This document shows, piece by piece, positions 43,064 through 50,050 of a DNA stretch of 50,050 bases. How positions within the stretch are numbered: position 1 is the first letter of the stretch; each line of letters starts with the position of its first letter. Below the pieces are notes generated by a model. The model ran no database searches. It saw only the letters and a program-made list of their open reading frames with translations, and had not been told where the DNA came from. Origin of the DNA: an uncultured Robiginitomaculum sp. Lineage in GTDB: Bacteria > Pseudomonadota > Alphaproteobacteria > Caulobacterales > Maricaulaceae. Where the stretch lies: the NCBI GenBank assembly GCA_938010385.1, contig CALLVD010000015.1:1-50050 (forward strand), written 5' to 3'. The translations under genes were made by a program, and so were the position numbers.

Positions 43064-43888
43064 TTAGGCAATTTGGCCGGCCATGGCCATATCTAAAACT
43101 TGCGCGGCCGTCATCCCGGTCTCGCGCATGGACTTGATTGAGGTATCGCCGCCGCGCTTGGATAATTTCTCGCCGGCAGTTTTCATTAATAGCTCATGGT
43201 GGTGATAATCGGGAACGGGCCATCCCATCAGAGTTTGCAAAAGCACGTGAAGTCCCGTCAGGTCTTCCAAATCCCTGCCGCGCACCACATGAGTCACGCC
43301 TTGCAGCGCGTCATCATGAGTGCAGGCCAGATGATAGCTTGTTCCGATATCTTTACGGGCCAGGATAACATCACCGTGGACGGCCGCATTGGCGGGGACT
43401 CGCGCGCCTTTTTCAAAATAGCTGAGCGCGTCAAATTTCGCGCCGAGCGCGTCTTTTGCCGCCGCGATGGACAGCCGCCACGCCGGCACTTCCCCGGCGG
43501 CCATTTTGGCAGCAACGGCGCCTGAATCAGGCACTATCCCCGGCCCCCGGTAAACGTCGTCATCCCCCTGAATGTCCGCCAGTTCCCGCCGGGTGAAAAA
43601 ACACGGATAGACCAGGCCGCGCGCTTTCAGCGTATCCAGCGCGCTGGCATACTCGCCCAAATGCGCGCTCTGCACGCGGGCAGGCAGGGGCCAATCAAAG
43701 CCCAGCCAGTCTAAATCTTCATAGATTGCCCGCGTGTAGTCCGGCCGGCATCGCGTGCGGTCTATATCCTCAATGCGCAGCAGGCATGTTCCGCCCGCGT
43801 CTTTTGCAAATCCGAACGCGCGCTGCGCCGCAAGGACGTGGCCTAAGTGCAAATAGCCGGTCGGCGATGGCGCAAATCGCGTAATCAT
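43064..43888 (-). CDS. gluQ: glutamyl-Q tRNA(Asp) synthetase
   Basis: 274-residue paralogue of the GluRS catalytic domain that attaches glutamate to queuosine in tRNA(Asp). HIGH-type motif TRFAPSPTGYLHLGHVLAA at the N-terminus, LRIEDIDRTRCRPDY, HVVRGRDL, and KMSKS-type KLSKR (GEKLSKRGGDTSI). No anticodon-binding domain, as in the family. Of the four zinc ligands usual in E. coli-type GluQ, only the first Cys (YPCFFTRREL) and the Tyr (DVYRGPG) are seen; the others are replaced. The ATG at 43888 is used; the upstream frame is not homologous. Confidence 0.93.
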   Translation of the reverse strand: MITRFAPSPTGYLHLGHVLAAQRAFGFAKDAGGTCLLRIEDIDRTRCRPDYTRAIYEDLDWLGFDWPLPARVQSAHLGEYASALDTLKARGLVYPCFFTRRELADIQGDDDVYRGPGIVPDSGAVAAKMAAGEVPAWRLSIAAAKDALGAKFDALSYFEKGARVPANAAVHGDVILARKDIGTSYHLACTHDDALQGVTHVVRGRDLEDLTGLHVLLQTLMGWPVPDYHHHELLMKTAGEKLSKRGGDTSIKSMRETGMTAAQVLDMAMAGQIA

Positions 43889-44054
43889 CGCGTCGTTTTG
43901 CCCAAGGCGGGAGAAATATAGAAAACAGCAGCCATTTTTCTCCCTTGTCACGTCTCTGTCTTCTCGGTTAGCGTATCTAAGATAAACGCTGCCGGAGATT
44001 CATTTTCAAGATACTTGACCGCTCATATCATAATTCGCGCGCGCGGGGACAAAA

Positions 44055-44669
44055 ATGGGACGCATAGATACGTCTCTTCCTGCCGGTCCTATTATGACCA
44101 ACCCGATCGGTGAGCCCGATGCTGCGGGGAGCGGTGCCTATCCGTGCCTGATACTCAACGCTGATTATCAGCCCTTGTCCTATTACCCGCTTTCGCTCTG
44201 GTCATGGCAGGACACGATTAAAGCCGTATTTTTAGAGCGCGTGAATGTCGTCGATCACTACAGCCATGTGGTACGAAGCCCGTCTTTTGAAATGCAATTA
44301 CCGTCCGTGGTCAGCCTGAAAGACTATGTTGTTCAAAATCGCAATCCGGCCTTTACACGGTTTAACTTATTTTTGCGCGACGGGTTTGAATGCGTTTATT
44401 GCGCAAGCAGTGAAGATCTGACCTTTGACCATTTAATCCCCCGCCGTCTGGGCGGTAAAACGACATGGAAAAATATTGTCGCGGCCTGCAGTAAATGTAA
44501 CCTGAAAAAAGGCGGCCGCCTTCCCAAAGACGCCAAAATGTTCCCGGCCAGAAAGCCTTACGAGCCCAACATGCATCAATTGCAGGCGCAGGGGCGGCGC
44601 TTTCCGCCCAACCATCTGCATGAAAGCTGGCTCGATTATCTTTACTGGGACGTTGAATTAGAGCGTTAA
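44055..44669 (+). CDS. HNH endonuclease family protein
   Basis: 204 residues with a zinc-stabilised HNH motif in the second half: FECVYCASSEDLTFDHLIPRRLGGKTTWKNIVAACSKCNLKKGGR (CxxC, DH, N, CxxC). The N-terminal half (PCLILNADYQPLSYYPLSLWSWQDTIKAVFLERVNVVDHY) is the typical partner region of this common bacterial subfamily, which is not tied to restriction or mobile elements. The activity target is unknown. GGGGACAAAA precedes the ATG. Divergent from gluQ, followed 17 bp later by a small membrane protein gene. Confidence 0.9.
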   Translation: MGRIDTSLPAGPIMTNPIGEPDAAGSGAYPCLILNADYQPLSYYPLSLWSWQDTIKAVFLERVNVVDHYSHVVRSPSFEMQLPSVVSLKDYVVQNRNPAFTRFNLFLRDGFECVYCASSEDLTFDHLIPRRLGGKTTWKNIVAACSKCNLKKGGRLPKDAKMFPARKPYEPNMHQLQAQGRRFPPNHLHESWLDYLYWDVELER

Positions 44670-44686
44670 AGCCCTATGTTTAATCT

Positions 44687-44854
44687 ATGAACGCTAAAAT
44701 ACATCCTTACGCCCTTATCATCGGCATGGGCGCCGGCATTGCGGTGCTTTTAATCCTGCGCCATCCTCTGTTCGCTCTTTTCCTCGGGTTTTGCGCGACC
44801 CTATTGGCTGATGTCGTCATCAAAAAGGGCGGCGGCGGTCCGCGCATAGAATGA
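44687..44854 (+). CDS. 55-residue membrane protein
   Basis: Small ORF starting MNAKIHPYALIIGMGAGIAV. Two hydrophobic segments (ALIIGMGAGIAVLLIL and PLFALFLGFCATLLADVVI) are separated by a short RH turn, and the end is basic and Gly-rich (KKGGGGPRIE). It lies between the HNH and cyclophilin genes and overlaps the next start by ATGA, which supports its being translated. No family recognised; a hairpin-like two-helix topology is likely. Confidence 0.7.
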   Translation: MNAKIHPYALIIGMGAGIAVLLILRHPLFALFLGFCATLLADVVIKKGGGGPRIE

Positions 44855-45444
44855 AGCCGTTGAAGTTTTTAGCGGCCGCCGGCACAGCGCTTTTGCTGAC
44901 CGCTTGCGGCAATCCCACTGTCATTCTTGAGACAGAGTTGGGTGATATTAAAATCGAAGTTTTAGAAAACAAAGCGCCGATGTCTTCGGCGGATTTCCTC
45001 TACCACGTTGACCAAGGCCTGTATGACGGGGAGGGCTTTTACCGCGTCGTGCGCCCTGATAACGACCCGCGCGATATGGGCATGAGCCTTATCCAAGGCG
45101 GTTTGTTATCGACAACGCCCGTCACGCCGGCCATCGACCATGAACCGACAAATATTAGCGGGCTCACTCATAATGACGGCGCTGTCTCAATTGCCCGCGA
45201 AGCGGTCGGCACCGGCAGCGCGGCTTACTTCTTCATTACTGTCGGTGATAACAGTTTTTTGGATCACGGCGGCGTGCGCAATCCTGACGGGCAAGGCTAT
45301 GCGGTGTTTGGCAAAGTGACATCGGGCATGGACGTCGTGCGCAAAATCCAAGCGATGGAAAGCGGCGGCCCGTCAACGGATCCACGCACCAAAGGCCAGT
45401 TTTTGCCTGAGGCCGTGATAATTAAAAACGCGAAACGTGATTAA
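44851..45444 (+). CDS. lipoprotein peptidyl-prolyl isomerase (cyclophilin)
   Basis: 197 residues. Lipobox LLLTACGN (Cys at 20) anchors it in the periplasm. The cyclophilin domain includes ILETELGDIKIEVLENKAP, the catalytic Arg in GEGFYRVVRPDND, SLIQGG (Gln), AAYFFITVGDNSFLDHGG and YAVFGKVTSGMDVV. It should speed proline isomerisation in envelope proteins. Start overlaps the small membrane protein stop; its own stop overlaps coq7's by 4 bp on the other strand. Confidence 0.93.
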   Translation: MKPLKFLAAAGTALLLTACGNPTVILETELGDIKIEVLENKAPMSSADFLYHVDQGLYDGEGFYRVVRPDNDPRDMGMSLIQGGLLSTTPVTPAIDHEPTNISGLTHNDGAVSIAREAVGTGSAAYFFITVGDNSFLDHGGVRNPDGQGYAVFGKVTSGMDVVRKIQAMESGGPSTDPRTKGQFLPEAVIIKNAKRD

Positions 45445-46004
45445 ATCTTCTCAGTTATTTTAATCGCGGCCTTACATCCGGCGGTGATAACCTTTGAAAG
45501 CACGGCGTAGCCGGGCGCGTCTTGCGCGCCGTTTTCCACGGCAATGTCGCGGTGGTTAAGCTCGTCTTCGCGAAATTTGGCAAAGATGGCCGCCATTTCC
45601 GGCTCGCTGTCTTTGAGCTCTTCAACCTGATCGCCGTAATGCTGCTCAATGACATTTTCGACCGCTTCGGTGCAGGCATGAGCGGCTTTTTCGCCCATTA
45701 GCGCGGTCACAACGCCAAGGCCAAAGCCGGCGGCATTCCAAATTGGGGTCATGGCCGTCGGGCGGACATTATGTTCATTGAGCAGGTCATCAAACGCATC
45801 CAAATGATGCTGCTCTTCTTCTTCCATGTGTTTTAATTGCTCGGCAATGGCGCGGGTTTTTGCTCGGCGACCGAAGACCGCCTGTTGGCCCTTATATATA
45901 GCCACAGCGCCATATTCACCGGCATGATCAACGCGCAATATTTCGGCCAGACGCGGCGCTGCGGATTTTTTAGGGGCAGGTCCGGGGGATGCAGGGCGGG
46001 GCAT
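45441..46004 (-). CDS. coq7: demethoxyubiquinone hydroxylase COQ7
   Basis: 187-residue di-iron membrane-associated hydroxylase for the penultimate step of ubiquinone synthesis. Iron ligands: RVDHAGEYGAVAIYKGQ (Glu), HMEEEEQHHLDAF (Glu, His), ACTEAVENVIEQHYGDQ (Glu) and FREDELNHRD (Glu, His). ATG at 46004 with AAAGGAG upstream, sharing bases with the dsbB stop (TAATG); the longer open frame upstream only shadows dsbB. Basic Pro/Ala-rich N-terminus of about 20 residues. Confidence 0.94.
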   Translation of the reverse strand: MPRPASPGPAPKKSAAPRLAEILRVDHAGEYGAVAIYKGQQAVFGRRAKTRAIAEQLKHMEEEEQHHLDAFDDLLNEHNVRPTAMTPIWNAAGFGLGVVTALMGEKAAHACTEAVENVIEQHYGDQVEELKDSEPEMAAIFAKFREDELNHRDIAVENGAQDAPGYAVLSKVITAGCKAAIKITEKI

Positions 46005-46519
46005 TAGGCGTCTCCTTTGCGGGTCATCACGACCAAAGATATAAGTGCGGCTACGCCGGAAACAAGCGCGTTCCATCCGGCCATGGACAGGCCGAGCAAG
46101 GACCAGACAATGTCAGAGCAGTCCGGCATTTTTATCGGCTTATTCAAGCTGTCCTTAAACCCTTCCATCGTAATCGGACCCATCGGGCCGCTCATGCAGG
46201 TTTTCGGGCCTTCCCACCATTTATATTCAACGCCCATATGCCAGACGCCAAGGCCGGCCGAGACAGCAAAGGCCAAAGCGATAAGCGCGAGCCCGACGCG
46301 CAGATATTTCACGTCAGACCGCAAAATCAGCATCAGGATGACTGCCGCGCTGACGGCCAGCACGGCTTTATGCCCGTGCCGCTGCCAGTAGCACATTTGG
46401 CACGGCGCCAGCCCGCCGATATATTGAAAAGCCCAAGCGCTGCACAGCATGGCCGCTGATATTAAAAAGGCAATACGGGGCCAAATGACCGGGACAAATA
46501 TAGAGCGCAAAGCCGACAT
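46004..46519 (-). CDS. dsbB: disulfide bond formation protein DsbB
   Basis: 171 residues, four transmembrane helices. It reoxidises the periplasmic thiol oxidase DsbA and passes electrons to ubiquinone. The first Cys pair is in APCQMCYWQRHGHK; the second pair is Cys in GPKTCMSGPMG and MPDCSDIVW, both facing the periplasm. It overlaps the coq7 start, so quinone synthesis and quinone-linked oxidation are coexpressed. Confidence 0.93.
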   Translation of the reverse strand: MSALRSIFVPVIWPRIAFLISAAMLCSAWAFQYIGGLAPCQMCYWQRHGHKAVLAVSAAVILMLILRSDVKYLRVGLALIALAFAVSAGLGVWHMGVEYKWWEGPKTCMSGPMGPITMEGFKDSLNKPIKMPDCSDIVWSLLGLSMAGWNALVSGVAALISLVVMTRKGDA

Positions 46520-46646
46520 GCGGCGAAACTAAGGGTTTACACCCGATTTGTCACGGCGACAAAATTGCCCCGAAACAGGCTAGAATCGGCGAGAAACATG
46601 CAAAAAATTAACTAAAATCGGGTATTTACGCAGTGTAGGCCTTTTC

Positions 46647-46689
46647 TTGTGGATAAGCTTATGCTTTATCACATTAACGATTTGGTAAC
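46647..46689. promoter_or_regulatory. DnaA-box and CtrA-like sequences upstream of the rodZ-like gene
   Basis: TTGTGGATAA (46647-46656) is the reverse complement of a DnaA box, TTATCCACAA, matching the consensus fully. TTAA-N7-GTAAC at 46674-46689 differs from the CtrA site (TTAA-N7-TTAAC) by one base. Both lie within 85 bp of the start of a rodZ-like morphology gene. The surrounding 46520-46727 intergenic stretch holds no other gene. Confidence 0.35.
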
Positions 46690-46727
46690 TTTGGGTCCGG
46701 GTCAACCACAAAAGCTTTGGGAATGCT

Positions 46728-47477
46728 ATGTTGCAAGCTGTTTCAGCCAATGCCTCAATGAGTGACGCAAGCGTCCTGATTGCAGACGCGCATATCGGCG
46801 CCGAGCTGCGGTCCGCCCGTGAAGCTATGGGGCAATCGCTCAGCCAAGTGTCCAAGACCCTGCACATCAGCGAAAATTATCTGCGCGCAATCGAAGAACT
46901 GGACAAAGAGGCTTTGCCGAGCCTTGGTTATGTTCTGGGTTTTATGCGCTCTTATGCCAAATATCTGGGCTTTGATGTCTCCGCCGCTGTGGAGCGCTAC
47001 AAAGTGGAGAGCGAAATTCCCCGCGATCTGGGTATGCGCGCCGCGCCGCATTTTGTGGCCCGCCGGGAAATTCGCCTGCCGCGAGGTTCCGTGGCCGCGT
47101 TTATGACGCTGGCCGCTTGTGCCGTGTTGGCCGGTTGGTACGGTATGAATTCGCAAGCCGAAGCGGCTGCGCCGGCGGCTGCACAAGTGTCGTCCGATAT
47201 TGATTTGGGTCTGGCGATGCCCGTGCCGACCAAGGGCGATCCGTCCATCGTGTCACTGCGCGCAAGCGCGGCCACATGGGTTCGGATTTCTGATGACAAG
47301 GGCAATGTCATCACCTCACGTATTTTTGTACCCGGCGAGCTTTTTGAAGCGCGCATTGAAGATAATTATAGCTTCTCGGCCCGTGACGGCGGCGCGTTGG
47401 AGCTGTACCGCGCCGGTGAATTGATCGGTCCTGTTGCCGTTAAAGGCGAGGCTATTCAGGGCGTCAGCCTGCGATAA
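46728..47477 (+). CDS. RodZ-like HTH membrane protein
   Basis: 249 residues. Cytosolic HTH of the RodZ type (IGAELRSAREAMGQSLSQVSKTLHISENYLRAIEELDKEALPSLGYVLGFMRSYAKYLG, about 23-82), then a transmembrane helix (SVAAFMTLAACAVLAGWYG, about 125-143) and a C-terminal DUF4115-type domain (VSLRASAATWVRISDDKGNVITSRIFVPGE; LELYRAGELIGPVAVKGEAIQGVSL). RodZ links MreB to the cell-wall machinery. The Gly-x-Ala linker is shorter than in E. coli. Upstream region carries DnaA- and CtrA-like sites. Confidence 0.83.
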   Translation: MLQAVSANASMSDASVLIADAHIGAELRSAREAMGQSLSQVSKTLHISENYLRAIEELDKEALPSLGYVLGFMRSYAKYLGFDVSAAVERYKVESEIPRDLGMRAAPHFVARREIRLPRGSVAAFMTLAACAVLAGWYGMNSQAEAAAPAAAQVSSDIDLGLAMPVPTKGDPSIVSLRASAATWVRISDDKGNVITSRIFVPGELFEARIEDNYSFSARDGGALELYRAGELIGPVAVKGEAIQGVSLR

Positions 47478-47486
47478 GCTTTGGGC

Positions 47487-48911
47487 TTAGCCCAATTTCT
47501 TTTTCCACCGCTTAACTTGCGCCCTAACATTGCTCGGCGCTGTGCCGCCATAGCTGAGCCGCGAGCTTGCAGATGCGAGCGGCGAGAGCACAGAAAACAC
47601 ATCATCCGTAATCTTCGGTTCAACCGATTGCATGTCAGCCAATGACAGGGCGTCGAGGGTTTTGCCCTGTTTTTCCGCTAAGGCTACAATCGTCCCGGTG
47701 ACGTGATGGGCGTCGCGAAACGGCATGTTCAGACTGCGCACAAGCCAGTCCGCCAAATCGGTGGCTGTAGAATAGGCGGCGCCGGCGGCTTCGGCGAGGC
47801 GGTCTTTATTAGGCGTCATATCGCCGATCATGCCGGTCATGGCGGCCAAAGCCAGGTCCAGCGCTTCAAACGCGTCAAACACCGGCTCTTTATCTTCCTG
47901 CATGTCTTTGGAATAGGCCAGCGGCAGGCCTTTCATGACAATCATCAAAGACGTGGTCGCTCCGACAATGCGCCCGACTTTTGCGCGCACCAGTTCCGCG
48001 GCATCCGGATTGCGTTTTTGCGGCATGATGGAGCTGCCGGTCGTATATTTGTCAGACAGTGAAATGAAGGCAAATTGTGCCGAGGTCCAAATGACAATCT
48101 CTTCGGCCAGACGCGATAAATGCGTGGCGCAAATGCTCGCCGCAGACAGAGCTTCGATGGCAAAATCGCGGGCCGATACAGCGTCCAGAGAATTGGCCAT
48201 GGGCCGGTCAAAGCCAAGCGCATCGGCCGTCATGTCGCGGTCAATCGGGTAGGGCGTGCCGGCCAAGGCGGCCGCGCCCAGCGGGCTTTCATTCATGCGC
48301 GCGCGGCAGTCCTCCATGCGGGATTTATCGCGGGCAAACATTTCGGCATAGGCCAGCATATGATGGCCGAAAGTGACCGGCTGCGCCGATTGCAAATGGG
48401 TGAAGCCGGGCATGATGGTGTCGGTATTGGCGTCGGCCTGCTCGACCAAAGCGCGAATAAGCGCGTCGAGCCGCCCCGCAAAATGATCCAGATTGCCGCG
48501 CACCCAAAGGCGAAAATCCGTCGCGACCTGGTCATTACGCGAACGGCCCGTATGCAGGCGGCCGGCCGCATCGCCGATTTTCTCGCGCAGACGGCCTTCA
48601 ATATTAAGGTGAATATCTTCAAGCTCCGCTGACCACGCAAAGTCGCCGGCGTCTATCTCCGCTTTAATCTCAGCCAGACCTTGCGAAATAGCCGCATGGT
48701 CATCGCTTGAAATAATGCCCTGTTTTGCCAACATAGCGGCATGGGCGAGGCTGCCCTGAATGTCCTGATCGGCAAGGCGTTTGTCAAAGTCGATAGAGAC
48801 ATTGATGGCCTGCATAATGCCGGACGGCGTATCAGAAAAGCGTCCGCCCCACATTTTTTGTCCCTTAGCCGGGGTGTTGGGCACAGTTTTATTTTGAGGT
48901 GTTTTAGTCAT
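47487..48911 (-). CDS. argH: argininosuccinate lyase
   Basis: Last step of arginine synthesis: argininosuccinate to arginine and fumarate. 474 residues. Motifs: [71 protein letters not shown], and the superfamily signature [18 protein letters not shown] (catalytic Ser loop). The ATG at 48911 overlaps the start codon of the divergent thioredoxin gene; an in-frame ATG at 48854 with AAGGGA upstream is an alternative start just before WGGRF. The open frame extending further upstream is not homologous. Confidence 0.95.
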   Translation of the reverse strand: MTKTPQNKTVPNTPAKGQKMWGGRFSDTPSGIMQAINVSIDFDKRLADQDIQGSLAHAAMLAKQGIISSDDHAAISQGLAEIKAEIDAGDFAWSAELEDIHLNIEGRLREKIGDAAGRLHTGRSRNDQVATDFRLWVRGNLDHFAGRLDALIRALVEQADANTDTIMPGFTHLQSAQPVTFGHHMLAYAEMFARDKSRMEDCRARMNESPLGAAALAGTPYPIDRDMTADALGFDRPMANSLDAVSARDFAIEALSAASICATHLSRLAEEIVIWTSAQFAFISLSDKYTTGSSIMPQKRNPDAAELVRAKVGRIVGATTSLMIVMKGLPLAYSKDMQEDKEPVFDAFEALDLALAAMTGMIGDMTPNKDRLAEAAGAAYSTATDLADWLVRSLNMPFRDAHHVTGTIVALAEKQGKTLDALSLADMQSVEPKITDDVFSVLSPLASASSRLSYGGTAPSNVRAQVKRWKKKLG

Positions 48912-49512
48912 GACAGACCCGATAATGCGTAAAGACAAAGATTTGGTTTCCACGGCGATAAAAGCCATGCTGCTGTTTGGCGCGGTGGCGCTTGCATACG
49001 TTATTTTGCGGTCCTGTTCCACGCCTAAAACGGGAATTGAACGCTTTGCTGATGACAGCCTGTCGCGGCTGGTGGCCCTGCAATCGCCGCCGCCCATGCC
49101 CGGCGTAAATTTTACAGGCCCCGACGGCGAGCCCGTCAATTTAAAGGCTCTGCGCGGGCAGCCTATGATTGTCAATATTTGGGCGACATGGTGCGCGCCG
49201 TGTATTGCGGAATTGCCAAGCCTTAATCAGCTCTCGCGCGATTATGCCGGGCGGCTGAAAGTCGTGGCTATCAGCGTTGACCGCGACGCCGGCGAGGCGC
49301 AGGATTTCCTCGACTCTATCAAGGCCGGCAGCCTGCCGCTGTATCACGATAATACCTTTGCGATTGCCTCTAAAGACGGTCTGGCCGCCAATGGCATTCC
49401 GCTGACGGTTATGTATACGGCAAGCGGGCGCGAAATTGCGCGAGTGCAGGGCGAAGCCGATTGGCAAAGCCCGGAGGCGCAGCGCTTCCTCGACTGGTTC
49501 TTAGCGCAATAA
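48910..49512 (+). CDS. TlpA-like membrane-anchored thioredoxin
   Basis: 200 residues. One N-terminal transmembrane anchor ([20 protein letters not shown]) leads to a periplasmic thioredoxin fold of the TlpA/ResA class: [23 protein letters not shown] (active-site WCAPC), [41 protein letters not shown]. It keeps protein thiols reduced, for example in cytochrome maturation. The ATG at 48910 overlaps the argH start; an in-frame ATG at 48925 is an alternative. The pairing with argH is seen in other alphaproteobacteria. Confidence 0.92.
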   Translation: MTDPIMRKDKDLVSTAIKAMLLFGAVALAYVILRSCSTPKTGIERFADDSLSRLVALQSPPPMPGVNFTGPDGEPVNLKALRGQPMIVNIWATWCAPCIAELPSLNQLSRDYAGRLKVVAISVDRDAGEAQDFLDSIKAGSLPLYHDNTFAIASKDGLAANGIPLTVMYTASGREIARVQGEADWQSPEAQRFLDWFLAQ

Positions 49513-49704
49513 TATAAGCAGTCAGCTTTAGAACGTTTCGCGGCAATCTTCCATCAGCCGGCAGAGCGTCATGGCGGAGAAGACGCTTTGAGCGTGAAGA
49601 TTTAACGACCCTCAGCCGCACATTAGCCATGTCGACAGATGCAGGCGCCGATTAGGCTAATAATAGCTCCGGACACAAGCGGCGCGATATGACATCGGGG
49701 AGCT

Positions 49705-50050
49705 ATGAGCATCCCGCCGCATAATCCCGAAGACAACCCTTATCGCAACGGCATTATGCTCGCCGTGGCGGCCTATACTTTTTGGGGTTTCTTTCCGATT
49801 TATTTTAAGCTCATGGCCTCCGTACCGCCGCTTGAGATATTAACCCACAGATTGGTCTGGGCGCTGCCATTCGGCGCATTAATCGTCTTGGCGCGCGGGC
49901 AATGGCCCAAAGTCAAAGCGGCACTGCAAAGCCGAAAGACGCTTGGATTATTGTCGCTGTCGGCTTTTTTCATCGCGCTGAATTGGGGCACTTATATATG
50001 GGCTGTGCACAGCGATCAGATTATGCAGGCCAGTTTGGGCTACTATATCA
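49705..50050 (+). CDS. rarD: RarD-type EamA transporter, 3' end beyond window
   Basis: The visible 115 residues (MSIPPHNPEDNPYRNGIMLA at the start) match the RarD family: AAYTFWGFFPIYFKLM, PPLEILTHRLVWALPFG, and the conserved LSLSAFFIALNWGTYIWAVHSDQIMQASLGYYI. These are the first three to four transmembrane helices. RarD was named from chloramphenicol sensitivity in E. coli; its substrate is unsettled. GGGGAG precedes the ATG by 5 nt. The 191 bp between the thioredoxin gene and this start show no gene. Confidence 0.92.
   Translation, partial: MSIPPHNPEDNPYRNGIMLAVAAYTFWGFFPIYFKLMASVPPLEILTHRLVWALPFGALIVLARGQWPKVKAALQSRKTLGLLSLSAFFIALNWGTYIWAVHSDQIMQASLGYYI

Noticed and set aside
48912-49175. 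88-codon extension of argH
   Set aside because: Lies antisense to the thioredoxin gene and is not part of the ArgH family.
1-50050. CRISPR array, tRNA or rRNA genes
   Set aside because: No regularly spaced repeats, cloverleaf-like segments or rRNA-like stretches were noticed in the gaps; a covariance-model scan (for example tRNAscan-SE) would settle tRNA genes.

Overview
The window looks like chromosomal DNA of an alphaproteobacterium, probably near the Caulobacterales/Hyphomonadaceae or a related order; the exact family cannot be fixed from sequence alone. The evidence is a Rhodobacter-type gene transfer agent (GTA) cluster, a family known from Alphaproteobacteria, together with a FeuP/FeuQ-like two-component system, a PleC/DivJ-type histidine kinase, glnE after a Do protease and two-component pair, and coq7 next to dsbB. 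Base composition is moderately GC-rich and genes are packed tightly. Many junctions are ATGA or TAATG overlaps, and several convergent pairs share their stop codons.

Region 1 (1-1164) holds a partial IS1595-family transposase on the minus strand, cut by the window edge, then a short intergenic stretch with a terminator-like hairpin. Region 2 (1165-12500) is a nearly complete GTA structural run in the RcGTA order: portal, small coiled-coil protein, prohead protease, capsid, three head-tail connector/terminator proteins, major tail protein, gp10, tail chaperone, tape measure, DUF2460, DUF2163, NlpC/P60 peptidase and the large tail-tip protein. The terminase and g1 genes are not visible. The tape measure and the DUF2163 protein are both clearly shorter than I recall for RcGTA. 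Region 3 (12421-13370) is the most unusual part. An AT-richer insert with its own promoter, a 73-residue ORF and a DUF2335-like two-helix membrane protein lies between two 61-bp near-identical copies of the 3' end of the tail-tip gene.

Region 4 (13435-23980, plus strand) carries a DnaJ-like co-chaperone, a secreted PepSY-like protein with a FeuP/FeuQ-like two-component system, a DUF938 methyltransferase, a Do-type periplasmic protease with a second two-component system, and glnE. Region 5 (23977-30280, minus strand) runs pepN, a stand-alone EAL protein and a large PAS histidine kinase. Region 6 (30438-38461) holds typA, a LysE exporter with a small membrane protein, a TerB-like protein, a Na+/H+ antiporter, pyruvate kinase and a second Do protease.

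Region 7 (38553-43888) is metabolic: an ArsR-family regulator translationally coupled to an AlkB alkane monooxygenase behind a large palindrome, a LysM/glycine-zipper lipoprotein, a dienelactone hydrolase, a Rieske oxygenase and gluQ. Region 8 (44055-50050) has an HNH nuclease, a 55-residue membrane protein, a lipoprotein cyclophilin, coq7, dsbB, a RodZ-like protein, argH, a TlpA-like thioredoxin and the start of rarD. Envelope protein quality control recurs (two Do proteases, DsbB, TlpA-like protein, cyclophilin), and signal transduction is dense. No tRNA, rRNA or CRISPR array was seen, and no gene-free stretch exceeds 300 bases.
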